Below are positions 49,301 to 61,388 of a stretch of 64,000 bases of DNA, in pieces (position 1 is the first letter of the stretch; the number at the start of each line of letters is the position of its first letter). The DNA comes from Amblyomma americanum (lineage: Eukaryota > Arthropoda > Arachnida > Ixodida > Ixodidae). A program made the position numbers and the translations under genes. Where the stretch lies: positions 62,001 to 126,000 of the forward strand of contig NW_027526701.1 in assembly GCF_052857255.1 (NCBI RefSeq). The letters run 5' to 3'. The notes under the pieces are model-generated. The model saw only the letters and a list, made by a program, of their open reading frames with translations. It did no database searches and was not told where the DNA came from.

Positions 49301-51450
49301 TGCTTAATACAGCGAAACAAGCTGTTTTAGACCGAAACGAGCTAAATCACAACACAACGGTTTTACAAGTGTTCCTCTGATACGCGTCAAAACTTTTTTC
49401 TCTTATAACTGCGCGAAAAGCATGTATTCGTGCTTAGTTCAACGAAACAAGTTGTTTTAGACCGAAACGGGGTAAATCTGAACACATCGGTTTTACAAGT
49501 GTCCCTGTGACACGCGTCAAAACTTTTTCTCTTATAACTGCGCGAAAAGCATGTATTCTTGCTTAATACAGCGAAACAAGCTGTTTTAGACCGAAACGAG
49601 CTAAATCACAACACATCGGTTTTACAAGTGTTCCTCTGATACGCGTCAAAACTTTTTCTCTTATAACTGCGCGAAAAGCATGTATTCTTGCTTAATACAA
49701 CGAAACAAGCTGTTTTAGACCGAAACGAGCTAAATCACAACACATCGGTTTTACAAGTGTTCCTCTGATACGCGTCTAAACTTTTTCTCTTATAACTGCG
49801 CGAAAAGCATGTATTCGTGCTTAATACAACGAAACAAGCTGTTTTACACCAAAACGAGCTAGATCTGAACACATCGGTTTTACAAGTGTCCTTGTGACAC
49901 GCGTCAAAAATTTTTCTCTTGTAACTGCGCGAAAAGCACGTATTCTTGCTTAATACAACGCAACAAGCTGTTTTAGACCGAAACGAGCTAAATCTGAACA
50001 CATCGGTTTTACAAGTGTCCCTGGGACACGCGTAAAAACTTTTTCTCTTATAACTGCGCGAAAAGCATGTATTCTTGCTTAATACAGCGAAACAAGCTGT
50101 TTTAGACCGAAACGAGCTAAATCACAACACATCGGTTTTACAAGTGTTCCTCTGATACGCGTCAAAACTTTTTCTCTTATAACTGCGCGAAAAGCATGTA
50201 TTCGTGCTTAATACAACGAAACAAGCTGTTTTACACCAAAACGAGCTAGATCTGAACACATCGGTTTTACAAGTGTCCTTGTGACACGCGTCAAAAAGTT
50301 TTCTCTTGTAACTGCGCGAAAAGCACGTATTCTTGCTTAATACAACGCAACAAGCTGTTTTAGACCGAAACGAGCTAAATCTGAAAACATCGGTTTTACA
50401 AGTGTCCCTGGGACACGCGTCAAAACTTTTTCTCTTATAACTGCGCGAAAAGCATGTATTCTTGCTTAATACAGCGAAACAAGCTGTTTTAGACCGAAAC
50501 GAGCTAAATCACAACACATCGGTTTTACAAGTGTTCCTCTGATACGCGTCAAAACTTTTTCTCTTATAACTGCGCGAAAAGCATGTATTCTTGCTTAATA
50601 CAACGAAACAAGCTGTTTTAGACCGAAACGAGCTAAATCACAACACATCGGTTTTACAAGTGTTCCTCTGATAGGTGTCTAAACTTTTTCTCTTATAACT
50701 GCGCGAAAAGCATGTATTCGTGCTTAATACGACGAAACAAGCTGATTTAGACCGAAACGAGCTAAATCTGAACACATCGGTTTTACAAGTGTTCCTGTGA
50801 CACGCGTCAAAACTTTTTCCCTTATAACTGCGCGAAAAGCATGTATTCTTGCTTAATACAGCGAAACAAGCTGTTTTAGACCGAAACGAGGTAAATCTGA
50901 ACACATTAGTTTTACAAGTGTTCCTCTGATACGCGTCAAAACTTTTTCTCTGATAACTGCATGAAAAGAATGTATTCTTGCTTAATACAACGAAACAAGC
51001 TGTTTTAGACTGAAACGAGCTAAATCACAACACATCGGTTTTACAAGTGTTCCTCTGATACGCGTCAAAACTTTTTTCTCTTATAACTGCGCGAAAAGCA
51101 TGTATTCGTGCTTAGTCTAAAGAAACAAGCCGTTTTAGACCGAAACGGGGTAAATCTGAACACATCGGTTTTACAAGTGTCCCTGTGACACGCCTTTAAC
51201 ACTTTTTCTCTTATAACTGCGCGAAAAGCATGTATTCTTGCTTAATACAGCGAAACAAGCTGTTTTAGACCGAAACGAGCTAAATCACAACACATCGGTT
51301 TTACAAGTGTCCCTGTGACACGCGTCAAAACTTTTTCTCTTATAACTGCGCGAAAAGCATGTATTCTTGCTTAATACAGCGAAACAAGCTGTTTTAGACC
51401 GAAACGAGCTAAATCACAACACATCGGTTTTACAAGTGTTCCTCTGATAC
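44990..51450 (+). repeat. Tandem ~3.1-3.4-kb HOR (24-26-mer), two copies
   Basis: Units at about 44,990-48,091 and 48,092-51,450, each starting with CAAAATTTTTTTCTTTT. The right unit is longer by one 127-bp monomer near 48,840-48,967 and one 129-bp monomer near 50,510-50,638, so the offset steps from 3,102 to 3,229 to 3,358 bp. Related units start near 55,454 and 61,916. Confidence 0.87.
48841..49094 (+). repeat. Recent single-monomer tandem duplication (127 bp)
   Basis: CACCGGTTTTACAAG occurs at 48,841 and again at 48,968, each followed by GTGACACACGTC, CTTGTAACTGCG and GCACGTATTCTTGC. The corresponding sites near 45,740, 56,206 and 62,659 have one copy, so the duplication is private to this unit. 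The copies differ where the second joins the downstream AAACAAGTTG monomer. Confidence 0.88.
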
Positions 51451-53588
51451 GCGTCAAAACTTTTTTCTCTTATAACTGCGCGAAAAGCATGTATTCGTGC
51501 TTAGTTCAACGAAACAAGCTGTTTTAGACCGAAACGAGGTAAATCTGAACACATCGGTTTTACAAGTGTCCCTGTGACACGCGTCAAAACTTTTTCTCCT
51601 ATAACTGCGCGAAAAGCATGTATTCTTGCTTAATACAGCGAAACAAGCTGTTTTAGACCGAAACGAGCTAAATCACAACACATCGGTTTTACAAGTGTCC
51701 CTGTGACACGCGTCAAAACGTTTTCTCTTATAACTGCGCGAAAAGCATGTATTCTTGCTTAATACAGCGAAACAAGCTGTTTTAGACCGAAACGAGCTAA
51801 ATCACAACACATCGGTTTTACAAGTGTTCCTCTGATACGCGTCAAAACTTTTTCTCTTGTAACTGCGCGAAAAGCACGTATTCTTGCTTAATACAACGCA
51901 ACAAGCTGTTTTAGACCGAAACGAGCTAAATCTGAACACATCGGTTTTACAAGTGTCCCTGGGACACGCGTAAAAACTTTTTCTCTTATAACTGCGCGAA
52001 AAGCATGTATTCTTGCTTAATACAGCGAAACAAGCTGTTTTAGACCGAAACGAGCTAAATCACAACACATCGGTTTTACAAGTGTTCCTCTGATACGCGT
52101 CAAAACTTTTTCTCTTATAACTGCGCGAAAAGCATGTATTCGTGCTTAATACAACGAAACAAGCTGTTTTACACCAAAACGAGCTAGATCTGAACACATC
52201 GGTTTTACAAGTGTCCTTGTGACACGCGTCAAAAATTTTTCTCTTGTAACTGCGAGAAAAGCACGTATTCTTGCTTAATACAACGCAACAAGCTGTTTTA
52301 GACCGAAACGAGCTAAATCTGAAAACATCGGTTTTACAAGTGTCCCTGGGACACGCGTCAAAACTTTTTCTCTTATAACTGCGCGAAAAGCATGTATTCT
52401 TGCTTAATACAGCGAAGCAAGCTGTTTTAGACCGAAACGAGCTAAATCACAACACATCGGTTTTACAAGTGTTCCTCTGATACGCGTCAAAACTTTTTCT
52501 CTTATAACTGCGCGAAAAGCATGTATTCTTGCTTAATACAACGAAACAAGCTGTTTTAGACCGAAACGAGCTAAATCACAACACATCGGTTTTACAAGTG
52601 TTCCTCTGATAGGTGTCTAAACTTTTTCTCTTATAACTGCGCGAAAAGCATGTATTCGTGCTTAATACGACGAAACAAGCTGTTTTAGACCGAAACGAGC
52701 TAAATCTGAACACATCGGTTTTACAAGTGTTCCTGTGACACGCGTCAAAACTTTTTCCCTTATAACTGCGCGAAAAGCATGTATTCTTGCTTAATACAGC
52801 GAAACAAGCTGTTTTAGACCGAAACGAGGTAAATCTGAACACATTAGTTTTACAAGTGTTCCTCTGATACGCGTCAAAACTTTTTCTCTGATAACTGCAT
52901 GAAAAGAATGTATTCTTGCTTAATACAACGAAACAAGCTGTTTTAGACTGAAACGAGCTAAATCACAACACATCGGTTTTACAAGTGTTCCTCTGATACG
53001 CGTCAAAACTTTTTTCTCTTATAACTGCGCGAAAAGCATGTATTCGTGCTTAGTCTAAAGAAACAAGCCGTTTTAGACCGAAACGGGGTAAATCTGAACA
53101 CATCGGTTTTACAAGTGTCCCTGTGACACGCCTTTAACACTTTTTCTCTTATAACTGCGCGAAAAGCATGTATTCTTGCTTAATACAGCGAAACAAGCTG
53201 TTTTAGACCGAAACGAGCTAAATCACAACACATCGGTTTTACAAGTGTCCCTGTGACACGCGTCAAAACTTTTTCTCTTATAACTGCGCGAAAAGCATGT
53301 ATTCTTGCTTAATACAGCGAAACAAGCTGTTTTAGACCGAAACGAGCTAAATCACAACACATCGGTTTTACAAGTGTTCCTCTGATACGCGTCAAAACTT
53401 TTTTCTCTTATAACTGCGCGAAAAGCATGTATTCGTGCTTAGTTCAACGAAACAAGCTGTTTTAGACCGAAACGAGGTAAATCTGAACACATCGGTTTTA
53501 CAAGTGTCCCTGTGACACGCGTCAAAACTTTTTCTCCTATAACTGCGCGAAAAGCATGTATTCTTGCTTAATACAGCGAAACAAGCTG
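49915..53588 (+). repeat. Tandem 1,938-bp HOR (15-mer), two copies
   Basis: About 49,915-51,852 and 51,853-53,588, fixed by CTGGGACACGCGTAAAAAC at 50,021 and 51,959. Both hold the ATAGGTGTC, ACATTAG, GCATGAAAAGAATG, TTAGTCTAAAG and ACGCCTTTAACAC series. Private changes include AGCTGATTTAGACC near 50,741 (left) and GCGAAGCAAGC near 52,413 (right). Confidence 0.86.
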
Positions 53589-53593
53589 TTTTA

Positions 53594-56500
53594 GACCCAA
53601 ACGAGTTAAATCACAACACATCGGTTTTACAAGTGTTCCTCTGATACGCGTCTAAACTTTTTCTCTTATAACTGCGCGAAAAGCATGTATTCGTGCTTAA
53701 TACAGCGAAACAAGCTGTTTTAGACCGAAACGAGCTAAATCGCAACACATCGGTTTTACAAGTGTTCCTCTGATACGCGTCAAAACTTTTTTCTCTTATA
53801 ACTGCGCGAAAAGCATGTATTCGTGCTTAGTTCAACGAAACAAGCTGTTTTAGACCGAAACGAGGTAAATCTGAGCACATCGGTTTCACAAGTGTCCCTG
53901 TGACACGCGTCAAAACTTTTTCTCTTATAACTGCGCGAAAAGCACGTATTCTTGCTTAATACAGCGAAACAAGCTGTTTTAGACCGAAACGAGGTAAATT
54001 TGAACACATCGGTTTTACAAGTGTCCCTGTGACACGCGTCAAAACTTTTTCTCTTAAAACTGCGCGAAAAGCATGTATTCTTGCTTAATACAGCGAAACA
54101 AGCTGTTTTAGACCGAAACGAGCTAAATCACAACACATCGGTTTTACAAGTGTTCCTCTGATACGCGTCAAAACTTTTTCTCTTATAACTGCGCGAAAAG
54201 CATGTATTCGTGCTTAATACAACGAAACAAGCTGTTTTACACCAAAACGAGCTAGATCTGAACACATCGGTTTTACAAGTGTCCCTGTGACACGCGTCAA
54301 AAATTTTTCTCTTGTAACTGCGCGAAAAGCATGTATTCTTGCTTAATACAGCGAACCAAGCTGTTTTAGACCGAAACGAGCTAAATCACAACACATCGGT
54401 TTTACAAGTGTTCCTCTGATACGCGTCAAAACTTTTTCTCTTATAACTGCGCGAAAAGCATGTATTCTTGCTTAATACAACGAAACAAGCTGTTTTAGAC
54501 CGAAACGAGCTAAATCACAACACATCGGTTTTACAAGTGTTCCTCTGATACGCGTCTAAACTTTTTCTCTTATAACTGCGCGAAAAGCATGTATTCGTGC
54601 TTAATACAACGAAACAAGCTGTTTTACACCAAAACGAGCTAGATCTGAACATATCGGTTTTACAAGTGTCCCTGTGACACGCGTCAAAAATTTTTCTCTT
54701 GTAACTGCGCGAAAAGCACGTATTCTTGCTTAATACAACGAAACAAGCTGTTTTAGACCGAAACGAGCTAAATCTGAACTAATCGGTTTTACAAGTGTCC
54801 CTGTGACACGCGTCAAAACTTTTTCTCTTATAACTGCGCGAAAAGCATGTATTCTTGCCTAATACAGCGAAACAAGCTGTTTTAGACCGAAACGAGCTAA
54901 ATCACAACACATCGGTTTTACAAGTGTTCCTCTGATACGGGTCTAAACTTTTTCTCTTATAACTGCGCGAAAGGCATGTATTCGTGCTTAATACAACGAA
55001 ACAAGCTGTTTTAGACCGAAACGAGCTAAATCTGAACACATCGGTTTTACAAGTGTCCCTGTGACACGCGTCAAAACTTTTTCTCTTATAACTGCGCGAA
55101 AAGCATGTATTCGTGCTTAATACGACGAAACAAGCTGTTTTAGACCGAAACGAGCTAAATCTGAACACATCGGTTTTACAAGTGTTCCTGTGACACGCGT
55201 CAAAACTTTTTCTCTTATAACTGCGCGAAAAGCATGTATTCTTGCTTAATACAACGAAACAAGCTGTTTTAGACCGAAACGAGCTAAATCACAACACATT
55301 GGTTTACAAGTGTCCCTGTGACACGCGTCAAAACTTTTTCTCTTATAACTGCGCGAAAAGCATGTATTCTTGCTTAATACAGCGAAACAAGCTGTTTTAG
55401 ACCGAAACGAGCTAAATCACAACACATCGGTTTTTACAAGTGTTCCTCTGATACGCGTCAAAATTTTTTTCTTTTATAACTGCGCGAAAAGCATGTATTC
55501 GTGCTTAGTTCAACGAAACAAGCTGTGTTAGACCGAAACGAGGTAAATCTGAACACATCGGTTTTGCAAGTGTCCCTGTGACACGCGTCAAAACTTTTTC
55601 TCTTATAACTGCGCGAAAAGCATGTATTCTTGCTTAATGCAGCGAAACAAGCTCTTTTAGACCGAAACGAGCTAAATCCCAACACATCGGTTTTACAAGT
55701 GTTCCTCTGATACGCGTCAAAACTTTTTCTCTTGTAACCGCGCGAAAAGCACGTATTCTTACTTAATACAGCGAAACAAGTTGTTTTTGACCGAAACGAG
55801 CTAAATCTGAACACATCGGTTTTACAAGTGTCCCAGGGAGTGACACGCGTCAAAACTTTTTCTTTTATACCTGCGCGAAAAGCATGTATTCGTGCTTAAT
55901 ACAGCGAAACAAGCTGTTTTAGACCGAAACGAGCTAAATCTGAACACATCGGTTTTACTAGTGTCCCTGTGACACGCGTCAAAACCTTTTCTCTTATAAC
56001 TGCGCGAAAAGCAAGTATTCTTGCTTAATACAGCGAAACAAGCTGTTTTAGACCGAAACGAGTTAAATCACAACACATCGGTTTTACAAGTGTTCCTCTG
56101 ATACGGGTCTAAACTTTTTCTCTTATAACTGCGCGAAAGGCATGTATTCGTGCTTAATACAACGAAACAAGCTGTTTTAGACCGAAACGAGCTAAATCTG
56201 AACACCGGTTTTACAAGTGTCCCTGTGACACACGTCAAAACTTTTTCTCTTGTAACTGCGCGAAAAGCACGTATTCTTGCTTAATACAGCGAAACAAGTT
56301 GTTTTAGACCAAAACGAGCTAAATCACAACACATCGGTTTTCAAGTGTTCCTCTGATACGCGTCAAAACTTTTTTCTCTTATAACTGCGCGAAAAGCATG
56401 TATTCGTGCTTAATACAATGAAACAAGTTGTTTTAAACCGAAACGAGCTTAATCTGAACGCATCGGTTTTTACAAGTGTCCCTGTGACACGCGTCAAAAC

Positions 56501-56859
56501 TTTTTCTCTTATAACTGCGCGAAAAGCATGTATTCTTGCTTAATACAGCGAAACAAGCTGTTTTAGACCGAAACGAGCTAAATCACAACACAACGGTTTT
56601 ACAAGTGTTCCTCTGATACGCGTCAAAACTTTTTTCTCTTATAACTGCGCGAAAAGCATGTATTCGTGCTTAGTTCAACGAAACAAGTTGTTTTAGACCG
56701 AAACGGGGTAAATCTGAACACATCGGTTTTACAAGTGTCCCTGTGACACGCGTCAAAACTTTTTCTCTTATAACTGCGCGAAAAGCATGTATTCTTGCTT
56801 AATACAGCGAAACAAGCTGTTTTAGACCGAAACGAGCTAAATCACAACACATCGGTTTT
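53594..56859 (+). repeat. HOR block F, copy 2
   Basis: Copy of 43,130-46,395. Its first ~2.67 kb (to about 56,265) also matches 60,052-62,723 at a 6,458-bp offset (50 monomers). It differs from the 43-kb copy in the monomer near 54,935, which has ACGGGTCTAAAC and GAAAGGCATG where the 43-kb copy has a T6 TTAGTTCAAC monomer; the 61-kb copy shares the 54-kb form. Confidence 0.86.
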
Positions 56860-57323
56860 ACAAGTGTCCCTGTGACACGCGTCAAAACTTTTTCTCTTAT
56901 AACTGCGCGAAAAGCATGTATTCTTGCTTAATACAGCGAAACAAGCTGTTTTAGACCGAAACGAGCTAAATCACAACACATCGGTTTTACAAGTGTTCCT
57001 CTGATACGCGTCAAAACTTTTTTCTCTTATAACTGCGCGAAAAGCATGTATTCGTGCTTAGTTCAACGAAACAAGCTGTTTTAGACCGAAACGAGGTAAA
57101 TCTGAACACATCGGTTTTACAAGTGTCCCTGTGACACGCGTCAAAACTTTTTCTCCTATAACTGCGCGAAAAGCATGTATTCTTGCTTAATACAGCGAAA
57201 CAAGCTGTTTTAGACCGAAACGAGCTAAATCACAACACATCGGTTTTACAAGTGTCCCTGTGACACGCGTCAAAACGTTTTCTCTTATAACTGCGCGAAA
57301 AGCATGTATTCTTGCTTAATACA

Positions 57324-59264
57324 ACGAAACAAGCTGTTTTAGACCGAAACGAGCTAAATCACAACACATCGGTTTTACAAGTGTTCCTCTGATACGCGTC
57401 TAAACTTTTTCTCTTATAACTGCGCGAAAAGCATGTATTCGTGCTTAATACAACGAAACAAGCTGTTTTACACCAAAACGAGCTAGATCTGAACACATCG
57501 GTTTTACAAGTGTCCTTGTGACACGCGTCAAAAATTTTTCTCTTGTAACTGCGCGAAAAGCACGTATTCTTGCTTAATACAACGCAACAAGCTGTTTTAG
57601 ACCGAAACGAGCTAAATCTGAACACATCGGTTTTACAAGTGTCCCTGGGACACGCGTAAAAACTTTTTCTCTTATAACTGCGCGAAAAGCATGTATTCTT
57701 GCTTAATACAGCGAAACAAGCTGTTTTAGACCGAAACGAGCTAAATCACAACACATCGGTTTTACAAGTGTTCCTCTGATACGCGTCAAAACTTTTTCTC
57801 TTATAACTGCGCGAAAAGCATGTATTCGTGCTTAATACAACGAAACAAGCTGTTTTACACCAAAACGAGCTAGATCTGAACACATCGGTTTTACAAGTGT
57901 CCTTGTGACACGCGTCAAAAATTTTTCTCTTGTAACTGCGCGAAAAGCACGTATTCTTGCTTAATACAACGCAACAAGCTGTTTTAGACCGAAACGAGCT
58001 AAATCTGAAAACATCGGTTTTACAAGTGTCCCTGGGACACGCGTCAAAACTTTTTCTCTTATAACTGCGCGAAAAGCATGTATTCTTGCTTAATACAGCG
58101 AAACAAGCTGTTTTAGACCGAAACGAGCTAAATCACAACACATCGGTTTTACAAGTGTTCCTCTGATACGCGTCAAAACTTTTTCTCTTATAACTGCGCG
58201 AAAAGCATGTATTCTTGCTTAATACAACGAAACAAGCTGTTTTAGACCGAAACGAGCTAAATCACAACACATCGGTTTTACAAGTGTTCCTCTGATAGGT
58301 GTCTAAACTTTTTCTCTTATAACTGCGCGAAAAGCATGTATTCGTGCTTAATACGACGAAACAAGCTGTTTTAGACCGAAACGAGCTAAATCTGAACACA
58401 TCGGTTTTACAAGTGTTCCTGTAACACGCGTCAAAACTTTTTCCCTTATAACTGCGCGAAAAGCATGTATTCTTGCTTAATACAGCGAAACAAGCTGTTT
58501 TAGACCGAAACGAGGTAAATCTGAACACATTAGTTTTACAAGTGTTCCTCTGATACGCGTCAAAACTTTTTCTCTGATAACTGCATGAAAAGAATGTATT
58601 CTTGCTTAATACAACGAAACAAGCTGTTTTAGACTGAAACGAGCTAAATCACAACACATCGGTTTTACAAGTGTTCCTCTGATACGCGTCAAAACTTTTT
58701 TCTCTTATAACTGCGCGAAAAGCATGTATTCGTGCTTAGTCTAAAGAAACAAGCCGTTTTAGACCGAAACGGGGTAAATCTGAACACATCGGTTTTACAA
58801 GTGTCCCTGTGACACGCCTTTAACACTTTTTCTCTTATAACTGCGCGAAAAGCATGTATTCTTGCTTAATACAGCGAAACAAGCTGTTTTAGACCGAAAC
58901 GAGCTAAATCACAACACATCGGTTTTACAAGTGTCCCTGTGACACGCGTCAAAACTTTTTCTCTTATAACTGCGCGAAAAGCATGTATTCTTGCTTAATA
59001 CAGCGAAACAAGCTGTTTTAGACCGAAACGAGCTAAATCACAACACATCGGTTTTACAAGTGTTCCTCTGATACGCGTCAAAACTTTTTTCTCTTATAAC
59101 TGCGCGAAAAGCATGTATTCGTGCTTAGTTCAACGAAACAAGCTGTTTTAGACCGAAACGAGGTAAATCTGAACACATCGGTTTTACAAGTGTCCCTGTG
59201 ACACGCGTCAAAACTTTTTCTCCTATAACTGCGCGAAAAGCATGTATTCTTGCTTAATACAGCG
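57324..59264 (+). repeat. HOR block shared with 49,700-51,640 (7,624-bp offset)
   Basis: Offset 7,624 bp (59 monomers). Upstream near 56,341 the same alignment has an offset of 7,235 bp, so three monomers (389 bp) were gained in this copy between about 56,860 and 57,300. The extra monomers include an AAAACGTTTTC copy resembling the one at 51,716. Confidence 0.83.
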
Positions 59265-61388
59265 AAACAAGCTGTTTTAGACCGAAACGAGCTAAATCAC
59301 AACACATCGGTTTTACAAGTGTTCCTCTGATACGCGTCAAAACTTTTTCTCTTATAACTGCGCGAAAAGCATGTATTCTTGCTTAATACAACGAAACAAG
59401 CTGTTTTAGACCGAAACGAGCTAAATCACAACACATCGGTTTTACAAGTGTTCCTCTGATATGCGTCTAACCTTTTTCTCTTATAACTGCGCGAAAAGCA
59501 TGTATTCGTGCTTAATACAACGAAACAAGCTGTTTTACACCAAAACGAGCTAGATCTGAACACATCGGTTTTACAAGTGTCCCTGTGACACGCGTCAAAA
59601 ATTTTTCTCTTGTAACTGCGCGAAAAGCAAGTATTCTTGCTTAATACAACGAAACAAGCTGTTTTAGACCGAAACGAGCTAAATCTGAACACATCGGTTT
59701 TACTAGTGTCCCTGTGACACGCGTCACAACCTTTTCTCTTATAACTGCGCGAAAAGCAAGTATTCTTGCTTAATACAGCGAAACAAGCTGTTTTAGACCG
59801 AAACGAGTTAAATCACAACACATCGGTTTTACAAGTGTTCCTCTGATACGCGTCTAAACTTTTTCTCTTATAACTGTGCGAAAGGCATGTATTCGTGCTT
59901 AATACAACGAAACAAGCTGTTTTAGACCGAAACGAGCTAAATCTGAACACCGGTTTTACAAGTGTCCCTGTGACACGCGTCAAAACTTTTTCTCTTATAA
60001 CTGCGCGACAAGCATGTATTCTTGCTTAATACAGCGAAACAAGCTGTTTTAGACCCAAACGAGTTAAATCACAACACATCGGTTTTACAAGTGTTCCTCT
60101 GATACGCGTCTAAACTTTTTCTCTTATAACTGCGCGAAAAGCATGTATTCGTGCTTAATACAGCGAAACAAGCTGTTTTAGACCGAAACGAGCTAAATCG
60201 CAACACATCGGTTTTACAAGTGTTCCTCTGATACGCGTCAAAACTTTTTTCTCTTATAACTGCGCGAAAAGCATGTATTCGTGCTTAGTTCAACGAAACA
60301 AGCTGTTTTAGACCGAAACGAGGTAAATCTGAGCACATCGGTTTCACAAGTGTCCCTGTGACACGCGTCAAAACTTTTTCACTTATAACTGCGCGAAAAG
60401 CACGTATTCTTGCTTAATACAGCGAAACAAGCTGTTTTAGACCGAAACGAGGTAAATTTGAACACATCGGTTTTACAAGTGTCCCTGTGACACGCGTCAA
60501 AACTTTTTCTCTTAAAACTGCGCGAAAAGCATGTATTCTTGCTTAATACAGCGAAACAAGCTGTTTTAGACCGAAACGAGCTAAATCACAACACATCGGT
60601 TTTACAAGTGTTCCTCTGATACGCGTCAAAACTTTTTCTCTTATAACTGCGCGAAAAGCATGTATTCGTGCTTAATACAACGAAACAAGCTGTTTTACAC
60701 CAAAACGAGCTAGATCTGAACACATCGGTTTTACAAGTGTCCCTGTGACACGCGTCAAAAATTTTTCTCTTGTAACTGCGCGAAAAGCATGTATTCTTGC
60801 TTAATACAGCGAAACAAGCTGTTTTAGACCGAAACGAGCTAAATCACAACACATCGGTTTTACAAGTGTTCCTCTGATACGCGTAAAAACTTTTTCTCTT
60901 ATAACTGCGCGAAAAGCATGTATTCTTGCTTAATACAACGAAACAAGCTGTTTTAGACCGAAACGAGCTAAATCACAACACATCGGTTTTACAAGTGTTC
61001 CTCTGATACGCGTCTAAAGTTTTTCTCTTATAACTGCGCGAAAAGCATGTATTCGTGCTTAATACAACGAAACAAGCTGTTTTACACCAAAACGAGCTAG
61101 ATCTGAACATATCGGTTTTACAAGTGTCCCTGTGACACGCGTCAAAAATTTTTCTCTTGTAACTGCGCGAAAAGCACGTATTCTTGCTTAATACAACGAA
61201 ACAAGCTGTTTTAGACCGAAACGAGCTAAATCTGAACTAATCGGTTTTACAAGTGTCCCTGTGACACGCGTCAAAACTTTTTCTCTTATAACTGCGCGAA
61301 AAGCATGTATTCTTGCCTAATACAGCGAAACAAGCTGTTTTAGACCGAAACGAGCTAAATCACAACACATCGGTCTTACAAGTGTTCC
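57803..61388 (+). repeat. Long HOR block E, copy 2
   Basis: Copy of 40,880-44,465. Differences seen include GTAACACG near 58,421, AACTGTGCG near 59,874, TTTTTCACTT near 60,379, ACGCGTAAAAAC at 60,879, CTAAAGTTTTTC near 61,015 and ATCGGTCTTAC near 61,371. Divergence starts at ACGGGTCTAAAC near 61,395. Confidence 0.87.
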
